A DNA stretch of 17,727 nt. Origin: Rhodobacter sp. Its GTDB lineage: Bacteria > Pseudomonadota > Alphaproteobacteria > Rhodobacterales > Rhodobacteraceae. Shown here in pieces: positions 1 through 6,478 of the stretch. The position numbers and the translations under genes were made by a program. Location of the stretch: positions 1 through 17,727 of the forward strand of contig PNNE01000062.1 in NCBI GenBank assembly GCA_013824055.1. Direction: 5' to 3'. Under the pieces are notes generated by a model that saw only the letters and a program-made list of their open reading frames with translations, was not told the origin of the DNA and ran no database searches. How positions within the stretch are numbered: position 1 is the first letter of the stretch; the number at the start of each line of letters is the position of its first letter.

Positions 1-849
1 GGACAGGGCAGCGCCTCTGAAGGACATGACGTAGCAGCCGAGCTGCGCCGTCGCCTTGCGGCCAGCTCGCCCGACCGGCTGGGGCAAGCCGTCCGGCTGA
101 TCATGGAGCATGCTTTCCAGGTTGTTGCCACACTGCGTCCTTCGCCGGAGGAGTTGGATGCCTTCGTGCAGTTTCTGACCGATGTCGGCTATGCGACCGA
201 CGTGCGGCGGCAGGAATGGGTTCTGCTGGCGGATGTTTTCGGGCTTTCGGTCAGCGTCTTGGGCGGCGATCACTCCGATGTGCCGGATGTCACGCCGGCA
301 ACGCTGCCGGGGCCCTTCTATCGCCCGGACGCGCCCAGATTGCCTCTGGGTGCCGACCTTTGCCGGAATGGCTTGGGCAAGAGGCTGATGGTGCAGGGCC
401 AACTGCTGGATCCGGACCACAAGCCCCTCTCCGGCGCCGACGTCGAGGTCTGGCATGCCAATGCCGAAGGCCGCTACGAAAACCAGGACCCCGACAACCA
501 GCCCGAACACAACCTGCGTGGCCGTTTCACCGCCGATGCCCAGGGCCGCTTCCACTTCCGCACCATCCGTCCCGCAGGCTATGCCCTGCCCGACGATGGC
601 CCCGTGGGCCAGCTGGCCCGCCGCCTTGGCCTCTCGCTCGACCGTCCGGCGCACATCCACTTTGCCGTCACTGCCCCCGGCCACCGCCGCCTGGTCACTG
701 CCGTCTTCGACGGCGCCGATCCCGCCATCACCCGCGACGCCCTTTTCGCCGTGAAGCCCGCCCTGATCGGCACGTTCGACCCGTCCCTTACCGTCTCTCT
801 GGTCCTCGACCGGGACCAGCCTTTGCAACCCCCACAGACCGAAGGATGA
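1..849 (+). CDS. Intradiol ring-cleavage dioxygenase, hydroxyquinol/catechol 1,2-dioxygenase family (5' end cut by window edge)
   Basis: A non-heme Fe(III) intradiol dioxygenase that would open catechol-type rings such as hydroxyquinol between the two hydroxyls. The frame is open from base 1 with no ATG, GTG or TTG before the ATG at 103. That internal ATG is probably not the start, because the upstream codons still align with the N-terminal helical domain of the second intradiol enzyme at 10131-11006 (RLGQAV here against RLAEVM there). Only a few codons are likely missing. All four expected iron ligands are visible: Tyr in WHANAEGRY (codon 475-477), Tyr in PAGY (580-582) and two His in RPAHIH (652-654 and 658-660), together with the family motifs GPFY and DDGPVGQL. 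The stop overlaps an ATG at 846 and lies 5 nt before the preferred start of the next gene, so it is the first visible member of the operon. The exact substrate is inferred from the downstream maleylacetate reductase. Confidence 0.9.
   Translation, partial: GQGSASEGHDVAAELRRRLAASSPDRLGQAVRLIMEHAFQVVATLRPSPEELDAFVQFLTDVGYATDVRRQEWVLLADVFGLSVSVLGGDHSDVPDVTPATLPGPFYRPDAPRLPLGADLCRNGLGKRLMVQGQLLDPDHKPLSGADVEVWHANAEGRYENQDPDNQPEHNLRGRFTADAQGRFHFRTIRPAGYALPDDGPVGQLARRLGLSLDRPAHIHFAVTAPGHRRLVTAVFDGADPAITRDALFAVKPALIGTFDPSLTVSLVLDRDQPLQPPQTEG
841..845 (+). promoter_or_regulatory. Ribosome binding site deciding the start of the PcpA-like gene
   Basis: GAAGG lies 9 nt before the ATG at 855. The alternative in-frame ATG at 846 directly abuts this motif and has no other Shine-Dalgarno sequence in front of it, so 855 is preferred, although coupling through the ATGA overlap at 846 remains possible. 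Confidence 0.55.
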
Positions 850-854
850 CCCGA

Positions 855-1811
855 ATGGCTCTTGTCTCCGGCTACCACCACCTGACCATGAGCACGCATG
901 GCGTGCAGGAAGACTACGACTTCTACACCAGGGCGCTTGGCCTCTATTCGGTGAAACGCACGGTTCTTTTCGACGGCGTCCTGCCCGTCTATCACCTCTA
1001 CTACGGGTCGAGGCACGGTGACGCTTCGACCATCATCACCACCTTCCCGTTCAAGAAGCCCGGTATCTTTGGTCGCCGCGGCACCAACCAGACCCGCACC
1101 ATCATGCAGGCGATCCCGGTCGGTGCCGCCGACTTCTGGGTCGACCGGCTGAACAAGCACGGCATCCCCGCGACCAAGGGCGAACGCTTCGGCCTGACCC
1201 GCGTGATGTTCGCCCACCCCTGCGGCATCCCGCACGAGCTGGTGGAAAACCCCGACGATCCCCGCAAACCCATTGTGAACGAAGCCCAGGGCATCACCGC
1301 CCAGGTCGCGATCAAGGGCATCTACGGCGGCGCGGTTGCCGTCATGGATGCGGGCACGATGGAGGAATTCCTGGACATCGGCATGCAGTTCCGCCGCGAG
1401 GGCACCGACGCCAATGGCAGCATGTGGATCGTGCCGCAGAACGACGGGCTGCGGTCCGTGATCGAGATCATCACCGACCGCGACAGCCCGCAGGGCACCT
1501 GGACGCTGGCGGGCGGCACGGTTCACCACCTTGCCTTCAACACCGGCAACGAGGAGAATCAGATTGCGCTGAAGGCCCGTCTCGAAGGCATGGGCTATAC
1601 CGATGTTTCGGAACAGAAAGACCGCATGTACTTCAAGTCGATGTACATGCGCTCTCCCGGTGGGGCGATGTTCGAACTCGCCTGGACCGTCCCGGAAGGC
1701 TGGGCCAAGGACGAACCCGCCGACGCCATCGGCAAGTCGCTGGTCTTCCCGCCGTGGTTCGCCGACCGCCAGGCCGAGATGGAAGCGGGCCTGGAAGCGG
1801 CCAACTTCTGA
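855..1811 (+). CDS. PcpA/LinE-type ring-cleaving dioxygenase (VOC superfamily), probably hydroquinone-cleaving
   Basis: A 318-residue extradiol-type Fe(II) dioxygenase of the vicinal-oxygen-chelate fold with two tandem VOC modules (about residues 5-135 and 150-290). It resembles 2,6-dichlorohydroquinone 1,2-dioxygenase PcpA and LinE, and the less characterised MhqO/MhqA proteins. Visible family motifs include FDGVLPVYHLYY, TTFPF and GRRGTNQ. The expected iron ligands are His9 in YHHLT, His225 in TVHHLAF and Glu274 in AMFELAW. From recall these correspond to PcpA His11, His227 and Glu276 with a constant offset of two, and the length matches the family. PcpA-type enzymes open (chloro)hydroquinones to (chloro)maleylacetate, the substrate of the reductase encoded two genes downstream. 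The stop overlaps the next start as TGATG. The substrate could be hydroquinone, a substituted hydroquinone or a related para-diol. Confidence 0.88.
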   Translation: MALVSGYHHLTMSTHGVQEDYDFYTRALGLYSVKRTVLFDGVLPVYHLYYGSRHGDASTIITTFPFKKPGIFGRRGTNQTRTIMQAIPVGAADFWVDRLNKHGIPATKGERFGLTRVMFAHPCGIPHELVENPDDPRKPIVNEAQGITAQVAIKGIYGGAVAVMDAGTMEEFLDIGMQFRREGTDANGSMWIVPQNDGLRSVIEIITDRDSPQGTWTLAGGTVHHLAFNTGNEENQIALKARLEGMGYTDVSEQKDRMYFKSMYMRSPGGAMFELAWTVPEGWAKDEPADAIGKSLVFPPWFADRQAEMEAGLEAANF

Positions 1812-2470
1812 TGCCGGGGGTCGCGGAGATCGTCCCTCTGGGCGTGGCTCCGGCCAAGGCGAAGGTGCTGTGCATCTTCGTCCACGGCCGCGGACAATCG
1901 CCCGAAGAGATGGAGGCGGCGGTGATCCGTCGCCTCTGCGCGCCCGACGTCGCCTTTGCGCTCCCCCGGGCCGAGGACAAGAGCTGGTACACCGCCCGCG
2001 CCATCGACCCCTTGACCGATGCGACGCGGACCGAACTGTCCGCCTCGCTGCTGGGCCTCGCCTCCGCCATCACCGACCTGCGCGCCAAGGCACCCGGCCT
2101 TCCCCTCGTCCTTGCCGGGTTCAGCCAGGGCGCGTGCCTGTCGCTGGAGCACGCCTTCACTGGCCAGGCCACCCCGCAAGCCGTGGCGGCTTTCACCGGC
2201 TGCCGCGTCGGCCCGCCCGGCGACGACCGCCCCGCAAACCTGCCTTCCGGCCTTCCCGTCTACCTCTCGGCCGGAAGCGACGACCCGTGGATTCCGATCA
2301 AGGCCTTCGCCGAAACCGCCGCGGCACTTGGTCAAGCCGAGGCAAAGCTGCGCTGCGACGTCTTCCCCGGCCGCCCGCACGAAGTCTCCGTCCCCGAGAT
2401 CGCCCTGCTCGACAGCCTCCTTGCCGACCTCGCCGCTGGTCGCCCCTCCCGGATGGAAGCCCCGCGATGA
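1811..2470 (+). CDS. Phospholipase/carboxylesterase-family alpha/beta hydrolase (MhqD-like)
   Basis: A 219-residue single-domain cytoplasmic serine hydrolase of the carboxylesterase/lysophospholipase-like family. The oxyanion segment VHGRGQS is near residues 24-30, the nucleophile Ser105 sits in GFSQG, the acid is probably Asp158 in GSDDPWIP, and the catalytic His190 is in GRPHEVS. There is no signal peptide. Both ends overlap neighbours: its ATG shares bases with the dioxygenase stop, and its stop overlaps the maleylacetate reductase ATG, so translation is coupled on both sides. A ring-cleaving VOC dioxygenase next to this type of hydrolase recalls MhqO/MhqD/MhqE, the quinone/hydroquinone-resistance proteins of Bacillus subtilis. 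It might hydrolyse an ester or thioester form of the substrate or cleavage product, but no specific substrate can be read from the sequence. It is not a dienelactone hydrolase of the usual Cys-dependent type. Confidence 0.82.
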   Translation: MPGVAEIVPLGVAPAKAKVLCIFVHGRGQSPEEMEAAVIRRLCAPDVAFALPRAEDKSWYTARAIDPLTDATRTELSASLLGLASAITDLRAKAPGLPLVLAGFSQGACLSLEHAFTGQATPQAVAAFTGCRVGPPGDDRPANLPSGLPVYLSAGSDDPWIPIKAFAETAAALGQAEAKLRCDVFPGRPHEVSVPEIALLDSLLADLAAGRPSRMEAPR

Positions 2471-3528
2471 CCCGCCCCTTCACCTTTCCCGGCCTCACCA
2501 CCCGCGTCGTCTTCGGCCACGGCACACTGGCCCAGGTCCCCGAAGAAGTCGCCCGCCTCGGCCACACCCGCGCCCTCGTCCTTTCCACCCCGCATCAGCA
2601 GGCCGAAGCACAGGCCCTTGCCGACAGGCTTGGCGACAGGGCCGCTGGCATCTTTGCCGGTGCGACCATGCACACCCCGGTCGAGGTGACCGAGGCGGCC
2701 ATTGCCGCCTACCACGCCGCCAGGGCCGATTGCGTCGTCTCCCTCGGCGGCGGCTCGACCACCGGCCTTGGCAAGGCCATCGCCGTCCGCACTGGGGCGG
2801 ATCAGGTCGTCGTGCCCACCACCTACGCCGGCTCCGAGATGACCGACATCCTCGGCGAAACCGCCGGTGGCGAGAAGACCACCCGCCGCGACCCCGCGAT
2901 CCGGCCCGAGGTCGTCGTCTACGACGTCGACCTGACCCTGACCCTGCCGGTCGCCCTCACCGTCACGTCGGCGTTGAACGCCATCGCCCACGCGATGGAG
3001 GGCTTCTACGCCCCCGACCGCAACCCGGTGACCGAGGCCCTGTCGCGCGAGGCGATGACCGCCTTCCGCGATGCGCTTCCGGTCCTGATCCAGGACCCGA
3101 AAGACCCCGATGCCCGCGCCAAGGCACTCTACGCCGCCTGGGGGTGCTCGCTGACCCTTGGCCAGGTGACGATGGCGCTGCACCACAAGCTGGCCCATGT
3201 CCTGGGCGGCAGCTTCGGCCTGCCCCATGCCGAGACGCACGCCGTCCTGCTGCCCCACACCACCGCCTACAACGAACCCGCCGTCGGTGACTTGCTGAAC
3301 CCGATTTCCGACACCTTCGGCCACGGCCGCGCCGGGAAAGGCCTCTGGCACTTCGCCAGATCGGTCAGCGCGCCGATGCGCCTCGCCGACCTTGGCCTGA
3401 CCGACCGGGACCTCGACCGCGCGACCGACATCGCGACGAAGAACCCCTACGCCAATCCGCGCCCCGTCACCCGCGACGGCATCCGACGGCTGCTGCAACA
3501 GGCTTTCGACGGGGACTGCCCCGCCTGA
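2467..3528 (+). CDS. Maleylacetate reductase
   Basis: A 353-residue member of the iron-containing alcohol dehydrogenase superfamily that reduces maleylacetate to 3-oxoadipate with NAD(P)H, the step that joins hydroxyquinol, hydroquinone and chlorocatechol catabolism to the beta-ketoadipate route. Family-specific signatures are clear: the dinucleotide-binding loop GGGSTTGLGKAIA at residues 94-106, VVPTTYAGSEMT at about 115-126, a middle block with YDVDLTLTLP and NAIAHAMEG, the ALHHKLAHVLGG helix followed by LPHAETHAVLLPH, and the C-terminal NPYANPRP. Length and motif order are normal and nothing appears broken. The start overlaps the esterase stop (ATGA at 2467-2470). The gene ends 27 nt before the binding-protein gene of the transporter, with no terminator between them. 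It is the best evidence that both ring-cleavage enzymes upstream, and the one at the operon end, deliver maleylacetate. Confidence 0.95.
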   Translation: MTRPFTFPGLTTRVVFGHGTLAQVPEEVARLGHTRALVLSTPHQQAEAQALADRLGDRAAGIFAGATMHTPVEVTEAAIAAYHAARADCVVSLGGGSTTGLGKAIAVRTGADQVVVPTTYAGSEMTDILGETAGGEKTTRRDPAIRPEVVVYDVDLTLTLPVALTVTSALNAIAHAMEGFYAPDRNPVTEALSREAMTAFRDALPVLIQDPKDPDARAKALYAAWGCSLTLGQVTMALHHKLAHVLGGSFGLPHAETHAVLLPHTTAYNEPAVGDLLNPISDTFGHGRAGKGLWHFARSVSAPMRLADLGLTDRDLDRATDIATKNPYANPRPVTRDGIRRLLQQAFDGDCPA

Positions 3529-3542
3529 ACCCACCACGAAAA

Positions 3543-3548
3543 GGGAGG
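3543..3548 (+). promoter_or_regulatory. Strong ribosome binding site of the substrate-binding protein gene
   Basis: GGGAGG is 7 nt before the ATG at 3556, within the 27-nt spacer after maleylacetate reductase. It is a near-perfect Shine-Dalgarno sequence and stands out from the weaker sites of the other, overlap-coupled genes, which fits a periplasmic binding protein that is needed in excess. Confidence 0.7.
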
Positions 3549-3555
3549 AACGACC

Positions 3556-4830
3556 ATGATCACCAGACGCAAGCTTCTGAAATCCGGCGCGGCCACCGGC
3601 CTTGCCCTCGCCACGCCCGGCCTCTTCGCCCCCGCGATCGCACAAGGGGCAAAGATCCGCATCGGGTATGTCAGCCCGCAGTCCGGCCCGCTGGCAGGCT
3701 TCGCCGAAAGCGATGCCTACAACATCGAGGCCTTCCTCGGCACGCAAGTCGGCCAGAACTTCGAGGTCATCGTCAAGGACAGCCAGTCCGACCCGAACCG
3801 CGCCGCCGCCGTCGCCAAGGAACTGATCGTCGATGACGAGATCAACCTGATGATCGTCGCCTCCACGCCCGAGACGACGAACCCCGTCGCCACCACCTGC
3901 GAGGCCGAGGGGATGCCCGTCATCTCGACCAAGGCTCCCTGGCAGCCCTGGTTCATCGGCCAGCAAGGCAACCCCGGCGACCCGGTGTCGTGGAAGCCGT
4001 TCAACTACGCCTTCCACTATTTCTGGGGCCTCGAAGACGTCATCGCCGTCTTCCTGAACATGTGGAACCAGGTCGAGACCAACAGGCAGGTCGGCGGGCT
4101 CTTCCCCAATGACGGCGACGGCAACGCCTGGGGCGACCCGAACGTCGGCGTCGGCCCAGGCTTTGCGGCGCAGGGCTACACCCTGCACGACCCCGGCCGC
4201 TACCAGAACCTGAACGACGACTTCACCGCCCAGATCAACGCCTTCAAGGCCGCAAATGCCGAGATCGTCACCGGAGTCGTCATCCCGCCCGACTTCACCA
4301 CCTTCCGCAACCAGGCGCTGCAGCAGGGCTTCACCCCGAAGATCATCACGGTGGCAAAGGCCATCCTCTTCCCGCAGTCGGTAGAGGCACTGGGCGAGGC
4401 CGGCCACAACCTGTCGTCCGAGGTCTGGTGGTCGAACACCCACCCGTTCAAGTCCTCGCTGACCGGCCAGTCCGCCGCCGACCTCGCGGCCGACTTCACC
4501 GCGAAGACCAGCCGCCCCTGGACGCAGCCGATCGGCTTTGTCCATTCGCTCTTCGAGGTGGCGTCCAACGTCATGGGCCGCGTCTCGGACGTGACCGATG
4601 CCGATGCCGTCGCCGCCGCCATCGCCGCGACGGACATGGATACGATGGTCGGCAAGATCGCCTGGAACGGTGAAGGCGTGCCCGACTTCGCCAAGACCAA
4701 CGTCACCAAGACGCCCCTCGTCGGCGGCCAGTGGCGGCGGAAAGAGGACGGCACCTTCGACCTTGTCATCGTCGACAACCAGACCGCCCCCGCCATTCCG
4801 ACCGGCGGCACGATGGAGGCGCTGGCCTGA
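3556..4830 (+). CDS. HAAT-type ABC transporter substrate-binding protein, Tat-exported
   Basis: A 424-residue periplasmic binding protein of the branched-chain-amino-acid receptor class (Peripla_BP_6-like). The N-terminus is a twin-arginine signal: TRRKLLK at residues 3-9, then an uncharged hydrophobic stretch, with likely cleavage after APAIA near residue 29. The mature protein opens with KIRIGYVSPQSGPLAG, the usual first strand and ligand loop of this class. Blocks such as KDSQSDPNRAA, VIVASTPET-like LMIVASTPETTNPV and VVIPPDFTTFRNQALQQGF fit the two-lobed fold. Family members in aromatic operons often bind aromatic acids or phenolics rather than amino acids, and its position between maleylacetate reductase and the transporter ATPases argues for an aromatic ligand here (inference). 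Tat export suggests folding before secretion, possibly with a cofactor or ligand. Confidence 0.92.
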   Translation: MITRRKLLKSGAATGLALATPGLFAPAIAQGAKIRIGYVSPQSGPLAGFAESDAYNIEAFLGTQVGQNFEVIVKDSQSDPNRAAAVAKELIVDDEINLMIVASTPETTNPVATTCEAEGMPVISTKAPWQPWFIGQQGNPGDPVSWKPFNYAFHYFWGLEDVIAVFLNMWNQVETNRQVGGLFPNDGDGNAWGDPNVGVGPGFAAQGYTLHDPGRYQNLNDDFTAQINAFKAANAEIVTGVVIPPDFTTFRNQALQQGFTPKIITVAKAILFPQSVEALGEAGHNLSSEVWWSNTHPFKSSLTGQSAADLAADFTAKTSRPWTQPIGFVHSLFEVASNVMGRVSDVTDADAVAAAIAATDMDTMVGKIAWNGEGVPDFAKTNVTKTPLVGGQWRRKEDGTFDLVIVDNQTAPAIPTGGTMEALA

Positions 4831-4853
4831 CGCCAGCCCAGTGAACCGCGCAC

Positions 4854-4874
4854 GCCCCGGGCTTGACCCGGGGC
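4854..4874. repeat. Intergenic palindrome (CCCCGGG / CCCGGGG hairpin)
   Basis: An 8-bp perfect inverted repeat, GCCCCGGG and CCCGGGGC, separated by the loop CTTGA. It fills the 62-nt gap between the binding-protein gene and the first ATPase gene. The sequence resembles short GC-rich palindromes that are scattered in alphaproteobacterial intergenic regions (recalled, not searched). It has no T-run, so it is not a canonical terminator. In this position it could stabilise the 3' end of the binding-protein message and lower expression of the downstream genes, as REP elements do in some transporter operons. Confidence 0.7.
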
Positions 4875-4881
4875 CTCACCC

Positions 4882-4885
4882 AGGA
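4882..4885 (+). promoter_or_regulatory. Ribosome binding site supporting a GTG start at 4893
   Basis: AGGA lies 7 nt before GTG at 4893. An in-frame TTG at 4863 gives a longer reading frame, but it lies inside the palindrome and has no Shine-Dalgarno sequence. The protein from 4893 begins MTVLELTNVSKSFG, which matches the normal ABC ATPase N-terminus. Confidence 0.6.
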
Positions 4886-4892
4886 ATCCGTC

Positions 4893-5612
4893 GTGACCGT
4901 TCTCGAACTGACCAACGTCTCGAAAAGCTTCGGCGCCCTCCAGGTGACCGACGACGTCAGCTTTTCCGTCCCCAGGGGGCAGGCGCTCGGGATCATCGGC
5001 CCGAACGGCGCCGGGAAATCCACGCTCTTCAACCTGATCACCGGCAACATCCTGCCTGACGCCGGAGCCATCACCCTGCTCGGCCGCGACGTGACCCGCA
5101 GCCCGGCAATGGACCGCGTCCGCATGGGTGTGGGGCGCAGCTTCCAGATCCCCCAGCCCTTCGAAGGCCTCACCAGCTTCGAAAACCTCCTCGCCGCCGC
5201 CGCTTACGGCCAGAACAAGCGCGAGGCCGAGGTCGCGGACCAATGCGTCGCGATCCTCCGCGACACCGAGCTGCTGCCGAAGGCGAACCAGTTGGCCGGA
5301 ACCCTCTCCCTGCTGGACCGCAAGCGCCTCGAACTCGCCCGCGCGATGGCCACGGGGCCCGAACTCCTCCTCCTCGACGAAATCGCGGGCGGCCTGACCG
5401 AAGGCGAATGCCAGGCCCTCGTCGCCACCATCAAGGGCCTCCACGGCAGGGGCGTCACGATCATCTGGATCGAACACGTCCTCCACGCGCTGAATTCCGT
5501 CGTCGAACGCCTCCTCGTGCTCGACTTTGGCCGCGTCATCGGCATCGGCGAGCCCGAAACCATAATGGCCTCCAGGGAAGTCCGCGAAATCTATCTGGGG
5601 ATGGATGTCTGA
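4893..5612 (+). CDS. HAAT-type ABC transporter ATPase, LivG-like
   Basis: A 239-residue ABC ATPase of the LivG class that powers the importer together with the LivF-like subunit. Walker A is GPNGAGKST at residues 36-44, the Q-loop is in RSFQIPQPF (Gln85), Walker B is LLLLDE at 158-163 and the switch histidine is His195 in IIWIEH. The ABC signature is degenerate: LSLLDRKRLELARAM at 138-152 has Leu where LSGGQ-type motifs have the conserved Gly. LivG-like proteins often have LSLG or LTLG here, so this is one further step from consensus. Residues after Walker B read DEIAGGL rather than DEPxxGL. The start is a GTG chosen by its ribosome binding site, and the stop overlaps the next ATG (TGATG at 5610-5614). 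Confidence 0.92.
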   Translation: MTVLELTNVSKSFGALQVTDDVSFSVPRGQALGIIGPNGAGKSTLFNLITGNILPDAGAITLLGRDVTRSPAMDRVRMGVGRSFQIPQPFEGLTSFENLLAAAAYGQNKREAEVADQCVAILRDTELLPKANQLAGTLSLLDRKRLELARAMATGPELLLLDEIAGGLTEGECQALVATIKGLHGRGVTIIWIEHVLHALNSVVERLLVLDFGRVIGIGEPETIMASREVREIYLGMDV

Positions 5613-6322
5613 TGTCCCATCTCCTCTCCACCCACGGCCTCACCGCCCAATACGGCCAGTTCAAGGCCCTCTTCGGCGTCGACCTTCACATCGACCCCGG
5701 CGAATGTGTCGCGATCATCGGCGCGAACGGCGCGGGCAAGTCCACCTTGATGCGCTCCATCACCGGGGTCCTCAAAAGCGCCCCCGAGATGATCCTGCAC
5801 AATGGCACCCCCATCGGCGCGCTGCCCGCAGACCAGATCCTGCAACGAGGGCTGGCCATGGTCCCCGAGGGCCGCAGACTCTTCCCCTCGCTCAGCGTCG
5901 AGGAAAATCTGCTGATCGGCGGGCAAATCCGCAAGGGCTCCGGCCGCTGGTCGCTGGATGAAATCTACGCCCTCTTCCCGATCCTCAAGGAACGCCGCCA
6001 TTCCCCCGGCACGGCGCTTTCCGGCGGGCAGCAGCAGATGGTCGCCATCGGCCGTGCGTTGATGTCCAACCCCGAGCTTCTGCTCTGCGACGAGATCAGC
6101 CTCGGCCTCGCCCCCGTCGTCATCCGCGACATCTACGCCGCCCTTCCCACAATTCGCGCCACCGGAGCCGCCGTCATCATCGTCGAGCAGGACATCGCCC
6201 GCGCCCTCATCGTCGCCGACCGCATCTACTGCATGATGGAGGGCCGCGTGACCCTGACCGCCCCGGCCAAGGACGTCAGCCGCGAGGCGATCCACGCCGC
6301 CTATTTCGGGGCCGCCGCATGA
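5612..6322 (+). CDS. HAAT-type ABC transporter ATPase, LivF-like
   Basis: A 236-residue ABC ATPase of the LivF class. Walker A is GANGAGKST at residues 37-45, a canonical signature LSGGQQQMVAIGRAL starts at 136, Walker B is LLLCDE at 156-161, and the switch region has VEQD (Gln in place of His, usual for LivF proteins). The start is the ATG that shares its A with the LivG-like stop. An upstream in-frame start would sit inside the previous gene and is not needed. Because the partner ATPase has an altered signature, the canonical LSGGQ here would form the better-preserved half of the ATP sandwich (inference). The gene is followed by the largest gap in the operon, 156 nt. Confidence 0.93.
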   Translation: MSHLLSTHGLTAQYGQFKALFGVDLHIDPGECVAIIGANGAGKSTLMRSITGVLKSAPEMILHNGTPIGALPADQILQRGLAMVPEGRRLFPSLSVEENLLIGGQIRKGSGRWSLDEIYALFPILKERRHSPGTALSGGQQQMVAIGRALMSNPELLLCDEISLGLAPVVIRDIYAALPTIRATGAAVIIVEQDIARALIVADRIYCMMEGRVTLTAPAKDVSREAIHAAYFGAAA

Positions 6323-6478
6323 CCCCCGGACTTTCTCTTCTCCAAATATCCTCGGGGGGTTCGGGGGGCGAAGCGCCCCCGATCTGCCCGAGCCGTTGCG
6401 CAGTCTTCGCGCAAAAGGCGAGACAAAAGGCGCGCGCGTCAGCGCTCAATTCAACAGCCGTCGACAAGGACGCAACGC
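6323..6478. other. 156-nt intergenic region between ATPase and permease genes
   Basis: No convincing coding sequence. It contains the GC-rich repeat-like element at 6331-6380, then a purine-rich stretch with two AAAAGGCG copies (GCGCAAAAGGCGAG and GACAAAAGGCGCG), and an AAGGA ribosome binding site at about 6466-6470, 8 nt before the permease ATG. I see no clear -35/-10 promoter. Confidence 0.6.
6331..6380. repeat. Rhodobacteraceae-type intergenic element ending in a GCGAAGC hairpin
   Basis: Begins CTTTCTCTTCTCCAAATATC, followed by two G-runs and ending in a 7-bp stem, GGGGGCG (6364-6370) and CGCCCCC (6374-6380), around the loop AAG. The centre GCGAAGC is a known exceptionally stable DNA mini-hairpin. 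The layout (CCAAATA core, poly-G, poly-C) resembles an intergenic element I recall as common in Rhodobacterales. There is no T-tract, so a factor-independent terminator is unlikely. mRNA stabilisation or processing between the ATPase and permease genes is possible. Confidence 0.6.

Noticed and set aside
103..105. ATG at 103 as the true start of the first dioxygenase
   Set aside because: The codons upstream to base 1 stay open and align with the N-terminal helical domain of the second intradiol enzyme, so the gene begins before the window.
2332..4545. A 737-codon open frame on the minus strand opposite the esterase, maleylacetate reductase and binding-protein genes
   Set aside because: It is a shadow of GC-biased codons on the plus strand. 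The plus-strand frames carry complete family motifs, and the antisense product is Gly/Val/Asp-rich without a domain.
4863..4892. TTG at 4863 as the start of the LivG-like ATPase
   Set aside because: It lies inside the palindrome, has no ribosome binding site, and adds residues outside the ABC fold. GTG at 4893 has AGGA at proper spacing.
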